From contig NZ_JAAIKO010000007.1 of assembly GCF_016107395.1 (NCBI RefSeq), positions 62,001 to 126,000 on the forward strand: DNA of 64,000 nucleotides, read 5' to 3'. Both the position numbers and the translations under genes were made by a program. Positions 51,898 through 60,422 of this stretch are shown piece by piece. Under the pieces are notes generated by a model. That model made no database searches. It had not been told where the DNA came from and was given only the letters and a program-made list of their open reading frames with translations. The stretch comes from Streptomyces fildesensis. GTDB lineage: Bacteria; Actinomycetota; Actinomycetes; Streptomycetales; Streptomycetaceae. Positions within the stretch are counted from its first letter, which is position 1. Each line of letters opens with the position of its first letter.

Positions 51898-53985
51898 TCA
51901 GCGCGGGCCACCGGGGCGCGGAGGTTCTTCCCGTCCGGCCTCCGGCTTCCCCGCGGCGGCGCCGACGCCCGCCCGGAGCACCGGGTCGGGTTCGCCGCGG
52001 CGGACGGAGCCGGGGGCACGGCGGGTCGGGCGGTGCGGCCTGAGCTGAGATGAACTGAGCTGCCAGGGCACGCTGATGACCATGACCCCGGGGGTGAACA
52101 GCAGCCGGCTCTTGAGCCACAGCGCGGACTGGTTGTGCAGCCCGTTCTCCCACCAGTGCCCGACGACGTACTCGGGGATGAACACGCTGACGATGTCGCG
52201 CGGGCTGGCGCGGTTCAGCGACCGCACGTATCCCACGACCGGCCGGGTGATCTCCCGGTAGGGCGACGCCAGGGTCTTGAGCGGCACCTGCATGTCGAAG
52301 GTGTCCCACGCGGTATGCAGCGCCTTCGTCTCGTCGCGGTCGACGTCGACGGTGAGGGCTTCGAGGGTGTCGGGGCGGCAGGCGCGGGCGTAGGCCAGGG
52401 CTCGCAGCGTCGGTTTGTGGATCTTGGAGACCAGCACGATGGCGTGCACCCGGGCCGGCAGCGCCAGTTCCTCCGCCGGTTCGGTGACCGCCAGTTCGGC
52501 GGCGGTTCTGTCGTAGTGCCGCCGGATGGCGCGCATGTTCACCCACAGGACCACCGCGGCGATCACCGCCAGATACGCGCCCTCGGTGAACTTGGTGATG
52601 AGCACGATCACCAGCACCAGTCCGGTGACGAACGCCCCGACACCGTTGATCACCCGTGCCGTCCGGTGCCGGCGGCGCTGGGCCGGATCGGTCTCGGTGC
52701 GCAGCGCGCGGTTCCAGTGCCGGACCATCCCGGTCTGCGAGAGCGTGAACGAGGTGAAGACGCCCAGGATGTACAGGTGGATCAGATTGGTGACCGACGC
52801 GTGGAAGGCCCACAACAGGGCGCCTGCGACGACGGCCAGCGCGACGATGCCGTTGGAGAACGCGAGCCGGTCACCGCGGGTGTGCAGCTGACGGGGCAGG
52901 TAGCGGTGCTGCGCCAGGATCGACGACAGCAACGGGAAACCGTTGAAGGCGGTGTTGGCGGCCAGCACCAGCACCAGGGCGGTGGCGGCCTGGATGAAGA
53001 AGAAGCCGAAGCTGTGTTCACCGCCGAAGATCGCGGCGGCCAGCTGGGCGATGACGGTGCGCTGCGGAGTGGTCGCGCAGTCCCCGGAGAAGCCGGTCAG
53101 CCGGCAGGTGTCCTCGGTGATGTGGACGTCCGAGATCATCGCGATCGCGGTGATGCCGGAGAACATCACCACCGCGATCAGGCCCATCGCGGTCATGGTG
53201 GAGGCCGCGTTGCGGGACTTGGGCTTGCGGAACGCGGGCACGCCGTTCGAGATCGCCTCGACACCGGTCAGTGCGGTACAACCGCTGGAGAACGCGCGCA
53301 GCCCCAGCATCAGCAGCGCCAGACCCGCGAGGTTGGTGTCGCCCGGCTCCGGCGTGATGCCGTACGCGGCGGACTCCGCCACCGGCGCGTCGCCCACCAG
53401 CCAGCGGAACAGTCCGGTGGCGCACATGATCAGCACGCCCGCGATGAACAGATAGGTGGGAGCGGCGAACGCCCGCCCCGACTCCCTCGTCCCCCGCAGG
53501 TTGATCGCCGCCAGCAGCGCGACGAAGGCGACCGCCATCACGGTCCGGTACTCGTTGACGGACGGGATCGCCGAGATGATGTTGTCGACGCCGGAGGCGA
53601 CGGACACCGCGACGGTCATCACGTAGTCGACGAGCAATGACGCGGCCACGACGAGCCCGGCGGACGGGCCGAGGTTCGTGGCGACCACCTCGTACGATCC
53701 GCCGCCGGACGGGTAGGCGTGCACGACCTGCCGGTAGGAGAGCACCACGACGGCCATCAGCCCGACGACCGCCATCGCCACCCAGGTCGTCAGGTGCAGA
53801 TACGCCAGCCCGCCGAGGGTGAGGACCAGCAGGATCTCCTGCGTGGCGTACGCGACCGACGACAGCGGGTCCGACGCAAAGATCGGCAGCGCCAGCCGCT
53901 TGGGCAGCAGCGTCTCCTGCAACCCCTCGCTCGGCAACGCCCGCCCGATCACCAACCGTTTGACCGCATCCACGATTCTTGCCAC
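51898..53985 (-). CDS. APC-superfamily permease, KimA (YdaO)-like
   Basis: 695 residues; about 12 membrane helices (38-470), then a 220-residue cytoplasmic part. Start motif LPKRLALPIFASDPLSSVAYATQE and GGGSYEVVATNLG are characteristic of the KimA/YdaO branch; the C-terminal domain (ARVHAIVLVSKIHKPTLRAL, EALTVDVDRDE) resembles the USP-like domain of that group. KimA is a high-affinity K+/H+ symporter controlled by c-di-AMP in Firmicutes. The substrate here could be K+ or an amino acid. No ydaO-type riboswitch is seen in the short upstream gap. The last 50 residues are Arg/Pro-rich and probably disordered. Confidence 0.75.
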   Translation of the reverse strand: MARIVDAVKRLVIGRALPSEGLQETLLPKRLALPIFASDPLSSVAYATQEILLVLTLGGLAYLHLTTWVAMAVVGLMAVVVLSYRQVVHAYPSGGGSYEVVATNLGPSAGLVVAASLLVDYVMTVAVSVASGVDNIISAIPSVNEYRTVMAVAFVALLAAINLRGTRESGRAFAAPTYLFIAGVLIMCATGLFRWLVGDAPVAESAAYGITPEPGDTNLAGLALLMLGLRAFSSGCTALTGVEAISNGVPAFRKPKSRNAASTMTAMGLIAVVMFSGITAIAMISDVHITEDTCRLTGFSGDCATTPQRTVIAQLAAAIFGGEHSFGFFFIQAATALVLVLAANTAFNGFPLLSSILAQHRYLPRQLHTRGDRLAFSNGIVALAVVAGALLWAFHASVTNLIHLYILGVFTSFTLSQTGMVRHWNRALRTETDPAQRRRHRTARVINGVGAFVTGLVLVIVLITKFTEGAYLAVIAAVVLWVNMRAIRRHYDRTAAELAVTEPAEELALPARVHAIVLVSKIHKPTLRALAYARACRPDTLEALTVDVDRDETKALHTAWDTFDMQVPLKTLASPYREITRPVVGYVRSLNRASPRDIVSVFIPEYVVGHWWENGLHNQSALWLKSRLLFTPGVMVISVPWQLSSSQLRPHRPTRRAPGSVRRGEPDPVLRAGVGAAAGKPEAGREEPPRPGGPR

Positions 53986-54098
53986 GCGGGTGAGCGTAAG
54001 GGCAGGCCAGGACTCTTGATCAGCGCCGCGCGGCGGCTCCGGTCCCCGTGGTCCGGGCGGCCCAGTGCCCGCCGTGCCGCGGCGCTCGCGGCGGAAGG

Positions 54099-54506
54099 TC
54101 AGCGGCGCCGGCGCAGCGGGGTCGCGCGCCGTGGGCTGACGATCTGGAGGGCGAGGGAGGCGGGTGGTTCGGTCTCGCCGGGGCCGCCCGACGCCACCCA
54201 GGCGAGGATGTCGTCGGTGGAGCCGTCATCGGTGGCGAAGCCGATCCATACGGCCCGGCCGCCCTTGCGGCGTCCTTCGGCGGACGGCTGGACGACCACG
54301 ATGTTCGCCTGGTCGCAGGGCCCCAGGCAGTCGGTGGTGCGCAGCGCGAGCCGGCCGCCGGAGTCCGCGGCCGCGGCGCTCAGCCGGTCCAACTGCCGCT
54401 GGTGGTCGGTGCCCGGGTGCTTGCTCGCATTGCCGCAGCAGCACCCCCGGCACACCACCAGGGTGCAGGGCCGGGCCGCGTACGGCGTGGGAAAGGGGGC
54501 GGTCAC
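54099..54506 (-). CDS. (2Fe-2S) ferredoxin-like protein, cobalt/cobalamin locus
   Basis: 135 residues. A thioredoxin-like 2Fe-2S domain with CRGCCCGN near the start and TTDCLGPCDQANIVVV supplies the four-cysteine pattern of this family (Cx-many, CxxxC). The C-terminal extension is Arg-rich. It follows cbtA in the same direction, but a perfect 20-bp hairpin lies between, so it has reduced or separate transcription. Related proteins are often found with cbtAB and other cobalamin genes; a redox role in cobalt or corrin handling is inferred. Confidence 0.75.
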   Translation of the reverse strand: MTAPFPTPYAARPCTLVVCRGCCCGNASKHPGTDHQRQLDRLSAAAADSGGRLALRTTDCLGPCDQANIVVVQPSAEGRRKGGRAVWIGFATDDGSTDDILAWVASGGPGETEPPASLALQIVSPRRATPLRRRR

Positions 54507-54550
54507 GCGGACTCCTTCGGCTCCGTGCCGGGTCCCGGCACAGCGCGGCG

Positions 54551-54594
54551 CGACCGACAGCCCGCCGGGGCGGGCCCCGGCGGGCTGTCGGTCG
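54551..54594 (-). terminator. Perfect 20-bp hairpin after cbtA
   Basis: CGACCGACAGCCCGCCGGGG (54551-54570) pairs with 54575-54594 across a 4-nt loop: an exceptionally stable terminator. Confidence 0.88.
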
Positions 54595-54617
54595 TGTCAG
54601 GTGGACGTCGGTCGGTG

Positions 54618-55400
54618 TCAGCCGGCGGAGGCGGCCGTCCATGCCGCCGTGTTGCTCTCGCTGTTCGCCTCCGCGGCCTCGCTCTTGGCGGGCCGGGGGG
54701 TGAGTACGCGTTCGGCGAGATAGCCGAACGTCAGGGCGAAGGCGGTCCACAGGGTGAGTTGGATGGCCACGGCCGCAAGGCGGAACTGCCACAGGAGAGT
54801 GGCGGAGAAGTCCGCGGGCACTTCGTTGATCGCGGGCAGGAACGCGTAGGCCAGCCCGATGGCGACCAGATACGCGACACCGGCCACGACACTGGCGTAC
54901 CAGGTGGTCAGCCGCGGTGCCAGCCGCTTGCCGAGGATGACGGCGGCCACCGCGAGCAGCACGCTCAGCGCGATCATGAGGAAGTACAGGGTGGTGCGTT
55001 TACCGATGGTCTCCGGGTCGCCGATCGACGGCGGGTTGGCCGGATACTTCAGGAACGGCACCACGTAGACGGTGAGCAGCGCCGCGCCCGAGATGAGCAC
55101 GGCGGTGGCCCGCGGGGTGAAGCGGCCGACGCGGCCCAGGGCGAAGCAGAACGCGAGGGCCGCTATCCCGCCCAGCGAGACGCCGAAGATCAGAACGCCG
55201 GTCGCCAGTCCCGCGGTGGACTGCAGGGAGCGGCTGACGATCTCCATCTCGTGTTCGTGGGAGTGGGAGTCCTCGAAGGCGATGGCCGCGTCGACCCTCG
55301 GTTCGCCCATGAGATAGGCGACGACGAGGGCCAGCAGACCGGCGACGAGCCCGGCGAGCATCCCCCGGACCAGCAGGGAGCGCACAGTGGTGGAGTTCAT
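54618..55400 (-). CDS. cbtA: CbtA-family cobalt transporter subunit
   Basis: 260 residues with about six membrane helices. The N-terminal SLLVRGMLAGLVAGLLALVVAYLMGEP and the following His-rich loop EDSHSHEHEME are typical of CbtA. It starts 15 bp after cbtB and shares the cobalamin riboswitch upstream, so it is a B12-repressed cobalt uptake component. The C-terminal 30 residues (RPAKSEAAEANSESN) are a poorly conserved tail. Confidence 0.9.
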   Translation of the reverse strand: MNSTTVRSLLVRGMLAGLVAGLLALVVAYLMGEPRVDAAIAFEDSHSHEHEMEIVSRSLQSTAGLATGVLIFGVSLGGIAALAFCFALGRVGRFTPRATAVLISGAALLTVYVVPFLKYPANPPSIGDPETIGKRTTLYFLMIALSVLLAVAAVILGKRLAPRLTTWYASVVAGVAYLVAIGLAYAFLPAINEVPADFSATLLWQFRLAAVAIQLTLWTAFALTFGYLAERVLTPRPAKSEAAEANSESNTAAWTAASAG

Positions 55401-55415
55401 TGGAGCGGCTTCCGA

Positions 55416-55637
55416 TCAGTGGCAGGGGAAGCCGAGCAGATGGCGCCCGTCGTGGACCCACTCGTGAACGTCCGATCCGGCGACCAGGGACGTGGCGCCC
55501 TGCTCCGCACCGACGAAGTACAGCAGAACGAGCGCGAGCATGCCGAAGAACACTGCCCAGGGCAGGATCGCCTTCAGCGGCAGCGGGGTGATGGGTAGGG
55601 CTGGGCTGGCGGCCGCGGGTGCAGCGGACTGGGCCAT
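55416..55637 (-). CDS. cbtB: CbtB-family cobalt transporter subunit
   Basis: 73 residues, one membrane helix (ILPWAVFFGMLALVLLYFVGAEQGA) and the C-terminal EWVHDGRHLLGFPCH, whose histidines are the family's conserved metal-binding end. ATG at 55637 with GAGGAGG upstream. First gene of the cbtBA unit and directly downstream of a cobalamin riboswitch. Confidence 0.9.
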   Translation of the reverse strand: MAQSAAPAAASPALPITPLPLKAILPWAVFFGMLALVLLYFVGAEQGATSLVAGSDVHEWVHDGRHLLGFPCH

Positions 55638-55682
55638 GGCAGTGCCTCCTCGGGAACACGCGTCCCACTTGGTGGTGCTGTT

Positions 55683-55790
55683 GACGAAGGTGCCGGGTCT
55701 GACTTACCGGGGTGAGCCGGTTTCACAGTGGCGCGACCGTGCCGGATTTTCACCGTGCTTCCGTTCACACCGTCGTCGGGTCGGGCTGAA
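55683..55790 (-). promoter_or_regulatory. Cobalamin (AdoCbl) riboswitch controlling cbtBA
   Basis: Read on the complement, the sequence runs CGGAAGCACGGTGAAAATCC, then GGCACGGTCGCGCCACTGTG, then AAACCGGCTCACCCCGGTAA and GTCAGACCCGGCACC. These are the consecutive conserved elements of the B12 riboswitch: the GGAAG/GGTG-AAATCCGG segment, the CGGTCxCGCCACTGT box and the GTCAGACCxGGC box. It sits 45 bp or more upstream of the cbtB ATG, so cobalamin should switch off cobalt uptake. Outer boundaries are approximate. Confidence 0.93.
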
Positions 55791-55902
55791 CCGTACCGTG
55801 AAGCGACACCCGCGGCCAAGGGCGTGCGCGAAGGCGATACGCGCCAACCTGCGACGATGTGTTCCGCTGTGGGGCCGGTGCGACAAGGGAGGGGTAGCGG
55901 GG

Positions 55903-56475
55903 ATGACGGTGCGTGTGTTCTTGGTCTCGTCGGCGGAGAGCCAGGCCTTCGCGGAGGCGCGGTTCGACGACGGAACCAGCCCGCTGACCGACGCCGGAGA
56001 GCGCCGGGCGCGCGCCGGCGCGCCCGGACTGCCGGGCGCGACCGCGTACTTGACCGCCTCGTCGGAGCGCTGCCGGCGGACCGCGGAGCTCCTCGGCATC
56101 ACCGCAGGGGAGCAGCCGCCGTTGCGGGACTGGGACATGGGCCGCTGGCGGGGGCTCCGGCTGGACGAGGTCTCGGCCGCCGAGCCGGAGGCGGTGGCCG
56201 GCTGGCTGTCGGACCCCGCCGCGGCCCCGCACGGCGGCGAATCGCTGACGGAGCTCTGCGAACGGGTCGGCGGCTGGCTGGACGGCGGGGCGCCGGACGG
56301 CGGGCGGGTGCTCGCGGTCGCGGAGCCCGCGGTCGTGCGGGCCGCGGTCGTGCACGCCGTCGGCCTGCCGCCGCAGGCGTTCTGGCGGCTGGACGTCCTG
56401 CCGCTGACGGTCACCGAGCTGGTCGGCCGCGCAGGACGGTGGAACCTGCGGTGCGGGCGGCCGTTGGCGGGGTGA
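55903..56475 (+). CDS. Histidine phosphatase family protein
   Basis: 190 residues from the ATG at 55903 (GGGAGGGG upstream). Phosphoglycerate-mutase-like fold: SSERCRRTAELLG, WDMGRWRGLRLDEV, PHGGESLTELCERV. The usual catalytic RHG near the N-terminus is replaced by SSAES (LVSSAESQAF), and the second histidine (normally VSHG) appears as VAEPAVVRA. With both catalytic His apparently lost, activity is doubtful. In cobalamin loci such proteins can be CobC-like phosphatases; here that is only positional. Divergent from cbtBA across the riboswitch region. Confidence 0.78.
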   Translation: MTVRVFLVSSAESQAFAEARFDDGTSPLTDAGERRARAGAPGLPGATAYLTASSERCRRTAELLGITAGEQPPLRDWDMGRWRGLRLDEVSAAEPEAVAGWLSDPAAAPHGGESLTELCERVGGWLDGGAPDGGRVLAVAEPAVVRAAVVHAVGLPPQAFWRLDVLPLTVTELVGRAGRWNLRCGRPLAG

Positions 56476-56512
56476 CCGGGCACGCACGCACCGCGGGTCG
56501 CGGTCGTCAGGG

Positions 56513-56534
56513 CTTGAGTCGTCCTTGAGTCGTC
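56513..56534. repeat. 11-bp tandem direct repeat at a deletion edge
   Basis: CTTGAGTCGTC occurs twice in a row immediately before the recognisable part of a truncated gene; it may mark the deletion or slippage point. Confidence 0.75.
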
Positions 56535-56535
56535 A

Positions 56536-56817
56536 GGCGGCTTCCTGCTGAACCTGTCGTTCTGGCCGTTCTCGCTCGACCCCAACAGCTCGATCGCCTG
56601 TCTGCCGGGGCTGCCGCTCACCGAGCATTGGCACCGCTACCTGGCCTTCGACCTCGCCACGTCGCTGGGCCGGGACACCGGCCGGGCCGTCACCAACTTC
56701 ATCTGCATCCTGGTCGCGGGGCCCGCCGTCCTCATCACGTTCCGGCGCACCGCCCGGCGGGCCAACTCCGAGGCGCCGGTCCGTTTCGATCCGGTGGCGG
56801 ACGACGGGGAGCGCTGA
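56536..56817 (+). pseudogene. C-terminal remnant of a membrane protein, probably ECF transporter S component
   Basis: About 93 codons to the stop at 56815 read as the end of a membrane protein: GGFLLNLSFWPFSLDPNSSI, LPLTEHWHRYLAFDLATSLG, AVTNFICILVAGPAVLITF, then a basic tail. This resembles the C-terminus of ECF-type S components of actinobacteria, which often lie near cobalt/cobalamin genes. There is no start codon with a ribosome site and no upstream similarity, so it is a 5'-truncated gene. Assignment is from memory of the motif, moderate at best. Confidence 0.5.
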
Positions 56818-56982
56818 GACGGCAGGGGCAGCGGAGACCGCCCGGGTAATGGCTCCGCAAAGTTATCGGCTCCCAGGTAAAGCCGTCGGCAGTAATCCGC
56901 CAACACGCTTGTCCTGCTCATGATGTACGGATGTGATCACGGCAGCCGCCCAGCGCGGCCCGACTCCATACAAGGAGGATCC

Positions 56983-58374
56983 ATGCCCAGAGTTCGTCCG
57001 CGGCAGCGTGCCGTGGTCGCAGCGGCCGGGGCCACCGCCCTCACAGCCGCAGCGCTCATATCCGCCCCGCTGTCAGGGGCCGCCACCGCGGCGCCTGCCG
57101 CCAAGGCCCCGGTGGTCAGGGTGGTACCGGCCGTTGAAGGGCACCAACTGGTCCGCGCCGCCGACGGCCCGCTCAGCATCGAGCAGTGCCAGGCCAAGTG
57201 GGGGATCAACTGCTACACCCCGACCCAGTACCGGCAGGCGTACAACCTGAACCCGCTGTACCGGGCCGGCATCACCGGCAAGGGCCGCACGATCGTCATC
57301 GTGGACTCGTTCGGCTCGCCGACGATCCAGCACGACCTGGACGTGTACAGCGCGCAGTTCGGCATCAAGAGCGCGCCGGTGCAGGTGGTCAAGTGGGGCA
57401 ACGTCCCGCCGTGGGACGCCACGAACCCGGACATGACCGGCTGGGCGGGTGAGTCCACGCTGGACGTGGAGATGGCGCACGCCGTGGCGCCGGACGCGAA
57501 GATCATCCTGGTGGAGACGGCGGTCGCCGAGACCGAGGGCGTCGTCGGCCTGCCGGAGATGATGGACGCCGAGAAGTCGCTGATCGACCGCGGCATCGGT
57601 GATGTCATCTCGCAGAGCTTCGGGGCGACCGAGAACACCTTCCCCGGCTTCGAGCAGGGCAACTTCTCGAGCATCGAGAAGCTGCGGTACGCGTTCAAGG
57701 ACGCGGCCAGGCACGGGGTGACGGTGCTGGGGTCCTCCGGTGACAGCGGTGCCACGGACTACATCGAGGACGGCAGCGCCAACTACCCCTACCAGGTCAA
57801 CTCCTGGCCGTCGTCGGACCCGCTGGTCACCTCGATCGGCGGCACCCAGCTGCACCTGAACGACGCGGGCAACCGCACCGCGCCGGACAGTGTCTACAAC
57901 GACTACGGCGCCAGTGGCGGTGGCCAGTCCCACGTCTTCGGCCGTCCCGCGTACCAGAACGGCGTCAAGGGCATCGTCGGCAACCACCGCGGCACGCCGG
58001 ACATCTCGATGGCCGCAGCGGTCGACGGGGGCGCCTGGGTGTACTCCAGCTACGACCCGACGTCGGTCGGCTGGGGCGTCAACGGCGGTACGAGCGAGTC
58101 GAGTCCGCTCTTCGCGGGCATCGTGGCGCTGGCCGACCAGCTCGCGGGGCACCGGGTGGGCGACATCCACAGCGCGCTGTACGCGCTGTCCCAGCAGGCC
58201 CCGCACAACCCGTTCACGGGCGTCGTGGACGTCGCGGACGGTACGAACAACACCTATGACGGTGTCACCGGCTATACCGCGGTGAAGGGCTATGACATGG
58301 CGACCGGCATCGGCACCCTCGACGCGGCCCGCTTCGTCCCGGCCCTGGCACTGCAGAGCTGGCTGCACCACTGA
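56983..58374 (+). CDS. Secreted S53 (sedolisin) family serine-carboxyl peptidase
   Basis: 463 residues from the ATG at 56983 (AAGGAGG upstream). Sec signal VVAAAGATALTAAALISAPL with ATAAPA cleavage. The catalytic set is complete: Glu157 and Asp161 (GESTLDVEM, spacing 4), oxyanion Asp in GSSGDSGATDY, and Ser371 in GGTSESSP; a C-terminal calcium site (VTGYTAVKGYDMATGIGT) is present. The large activation propeptide typical of S53 (about 150-180 residues) is nearly absent: the catalytic domain starts by about residue 65. Acid-active extracellular proteolysis is the family function. Monocistronic with its own terminator. Confidence 0.9.
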   Translation: MPRVRPRQRAVVAAAGATALTAAALISAPLSGAATAAPAAKAPVVRVVPAVEGHQLVRAADGPLSIEQCQAKWGINCYTPTQYRQAYNLNPLYRAGITGKGRTIVIVDSFGSPTIQHDLDVYSAQFGIKSAPVQVVKWGNVPPWDATNPDMTGWAGESTLDVEMAHAVAPDAKIILVETAVAETEGVVGLPEMMDAEKSLIDRGIGDVISQSFGATENTFPGFEQGNFSSIEKLRYAFKDAARHGVTVLGSSGDSGATDYIEDGSANYPYQVNSWPSSDPLVTSIGGTQLHLNDAGNRTAPDSVYNDYGASGGGQSHVFGRPAYQNGVKGIVGNHRGTPDISMAAAVDGGAWVYSSYDPTSVGWGVNGGTSESSPLFAGIVALADQLAGHRVGDIHSALYALSQQAPHNPFTGVVDVADGTNNTYDGVTGYTAVKGYDMATGIGTLDAARFVPALALQSWLHH

Positions 58375-58389
58375 CCGAACGGCACTTCC

Positions 58390-58425
58390 CGGCCGCCGTC
58401 GTACCTCCGGGTACGGCGGCGGCCG
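58390..58425 (+). terminator. Hairpin terminator after the S53 peptidase gene
   Basis: GGCCGCCGTCGTACC (58391-58405) pairs with 58410-58424 with one mismatch and a 4-nt loop. Confidence 0.75.
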
Positions 58426-58559
58426 TCCGCATGCCGGGACCGCAGCGGGTGGCCGCCCGGTCGGGGAATGCCGTGGCGGGCGGACCCCCGAGCTGGGACG
58501 CTGGCCGGGGGCGTGCGGATCCGGGGCCCCGAGCACCGCGAGGAAGGCGGCACCGCATC

Positions 58560-59318
58560 ATGTCCTCCACGCTGCGGGAGGTCCGGCTGGCCGATGCCTT
58601 CCTCGCTCTCTCCCAGGCCCTCGACGACAGCCAGGACTGCGTCGGGCTCCTGCAGCGGCTGGCCGACCACACCGTGGACCTGTTGGACCTCGACGCCGCC
58701 ACCGTCCTCGCGCAGGGCCAGGGCCCGGCCGGTGACCACTCCCTGCACACCGCGGCGTCCGCCGCCGACCCGGCCGGCGCCGAGGCGGTGGGCCGGCTGG
58801 CCCGGATCCAGCTCGACAAGGGCCAGGGGCCCGGCCACGACGTCCTGCGGTCCGGGACACGGCTGGCCGAGACACCGCTGAGCCGGCCCGTGCACCGCAT
58901 CCGCTGGCCGCACTTCACCGGGCAGGCGCTGGCCTGCGGGTTCACCACGGTGGCAGTGATCCCGCTGCGCCGCGCGGACCGCACCCAGGGCGCCGTGGCG
59001 CTGTTCCACCGGCGCGCCGGGACGCTGACGCCGTCCGTCCTGGATCTCGGCCAGTCGCTCGCCGAAGCGGCCGCCATCACCCTCCGGCACGGCAGAGCCC
59101 TGGCCGAACAGCAGGCGCGGATCGGCCAGTTGCACAACGCGCTCGACAGCCGCATCGTGATCGAGCAGGCGAAGGGCATCCTCGCCGAACGCCACCACTG
59201 CAGCCCCGACGACGCCTTCGCCCTCCTGCGCCGGCACGCCCGCAGCCATCAGCTGCGGCTCGCCGAACTCGCCGAACGGATCATCGACGAACCGGCGGGG
59301 CCGGACACCCGACAGTGA
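58560..59318 (+). CDS. GAF and ANTAR domain protein, RNA-binding antiterminator type
   Basis: 252 residues from the ATG at 58560 (GAGGAAGG upstream at long spacing). The N-terminal GAF domain (about 8-165) begins EVRLADAFLALSQALDD; the C-terminal ANTAR domain shows ALDSRIVIEQAKGILAERHH and DDAFALLRRHARSHQLRLAELAERII. ANTAR dimers bind two-hairpin RNA motifs and cause antitermination; the GAF domain senses a ligand or redox signal. Common in Streptomyces in many copies. Targets are unknown. It converges with the LuxR-type regulator. Confidence 0.88.
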   Translation: MSSTLREVRLADAFLALSQALDDSQDCVGLLQRLADHTVDLLDLDAATVLAQGQGPAGDHSLHTAASAADPAGAEAVGRLARIQLDKGQGPGHDVLRSGTRLAETPLSRPVHRIRWPHFTGQALACGFTTVAVIPLRRADRTQGAVALFHRRAGTLTPSVLDLGQSLAEAAAITLRHGRALAEQQARIGQLHNALDSRIVIEQAKGILAERHHCSPDDAFALLRRHARSHQLRLAELAERIIDEPAGPDTRQ

Positions 59319-59387
59319 GCGACGCCGGCCGCGAACCCTCGACCGGAGCACGCGACGACCGGGCCGCACGCGCTCACCCCGCCGCGG

Positions 59388-60422
59388 TCACTCGACGGGC
59401 ACCGCGTTGATGTCGACCCCGAGCGGGGCCGGTGTGCGGGCGCCGAGCCAGCCCATCGCGGCGATCTGCACACCGGCCTGGAAGCGGCTGCGCGCGTCCA
59501 CCCGGGTCATGAGGTCGGCCATCATGCGACGGATCGTGCGCAGCGAGACGCCCAGCCGCTGCGCGGCACGTTCGTCGGTGAGACCGCACGCGAGCAGCCG
59601 CAGCAACTGCCGCTCCTGGACGGTGAGTCCGGCGGGATCACGGGTCGGCGTCTCACCGAGCGCCCGCGCCTGGTCCCACACCTGCTCGAACAGGGCCCGC
59701 AGTGCCGCGATGACCCCGGGGCTGTGCAGCAGCACCGCGCCCTTGCGCGGGTCTTCGGGATCGACGGGGACGACGGCGGTCCTGCCGTCGACGATGATCA
59801 TGCGCAGCGGCAGGGTGGGCGTGGTGCGCACACTGCCGCCCAGCTCGCTGAGCCAGCGCGCGTACTGCACGGTGGCCGGGTCGTTGCGGACACTGTCGAG
59901 GTAGACGGTCCGCATCCGTACCCCGCGGTCCAGCGTCTCCTGGTCCAGGTCGCGGCTGGCCTCCATGACATGGGCCGGCTGCGGTCCGCCGGGGGCGAAG
60001 GAGAGCACCTCCCCCGCCGCGTCCGCCGCCAACTCCTCCAGCCGGAGCCGCACTTCACTCAGGTCGCAGAGGATCTCGACGCCGGAGGAGCTGCTGGCCG
60101 GCCGCGTGGTCGCGAACTCGGTGATCAGACTGGCCATCGCGTTGCGACTGCGGTCCATCTCGTTCTGCCGGCGCTGTGCCTCCGCTTCCTGACGGGCGAG
60201 CATGGCGGCGAGCCCCAGCTCCGGATTGACGGCACGCCAGCGCCCGGTCGGTCCTGCCGGGCGGACCAGCGCGAGGTCAGCGAGCTGGTCCAGCGAACCG
60301 CGTATGGCTTCCACCGACTGCTCCAACAGATCGGCCACGTCGGGGATGTCTAACTCGGGATGCATGAGCATCGTCCGATAGACCCCCTCGGCCACCGCGT
60401 CAAGAACTAGCCGTTCTCCCAC
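59388..60422 (-). CDS. LuxR-type HTH regulator with TrmB/PLD-like N-terminal region (TTA codon)
   Basis: About 344 residues from the GTG at 60422 (GGGGGG run upstream); a TTG at 60479 is an alternative. The N-terminus resembles a winged helix (ERLVLDAVAEGVYRTMLMHP, DVADLLEQSVEAIRGSLDQL); a central PLD-like/sensor segment follows (EVLSFAPGGPQ, RTVYLDSVRND); the C-terminal LuxR helix-turn-helix is LTVQERQLLRLLACGLTDER and AAQRLGVSLRTIRRMMADLM. One codon in HPELDIP is TTA (60351-60353), so translation requires bldA. Its position before the response regulator and RiPP genes makes it a candidate controller of that locus. Confidence 0.82.
   Translation of the reverse strand: MGERLVLDAVAEGVYRTMLMHPELDIPDVADLLEQSVEAIRGSLDQLADLALVRPAGPTGRWRAVNPELGLAAMLARQEAEAQRRQNEMDRSRNAMASLITEFATTRPASSSSGVEILCDLSEVRLRLEELAADAAGEVLSFAPGGPQPAHVMEASRDLDQETLDRGVRMRTVYLDSVRNDPATVQYARWLSELGGSVRTTPTLPLRMIIVDGRTAVVPVDPEDPRKGAVLLHSPGVIAALRALFEQVWDQARALGETPTRDPAGLTVQERQLLRLLACGLTDERAAQRLGVSLRTIRRMMADLMTRVDARSRFQAGVQIAAMGWLGARTPAPLGVDINAVPVE

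Noticed and set aside
52135..53640. Forward open frame over the permease gene
   Set aside because: Repetitive Gly/Arg/Val translation; the reverse frame has 12 membrane helices and KimA-type motifs.
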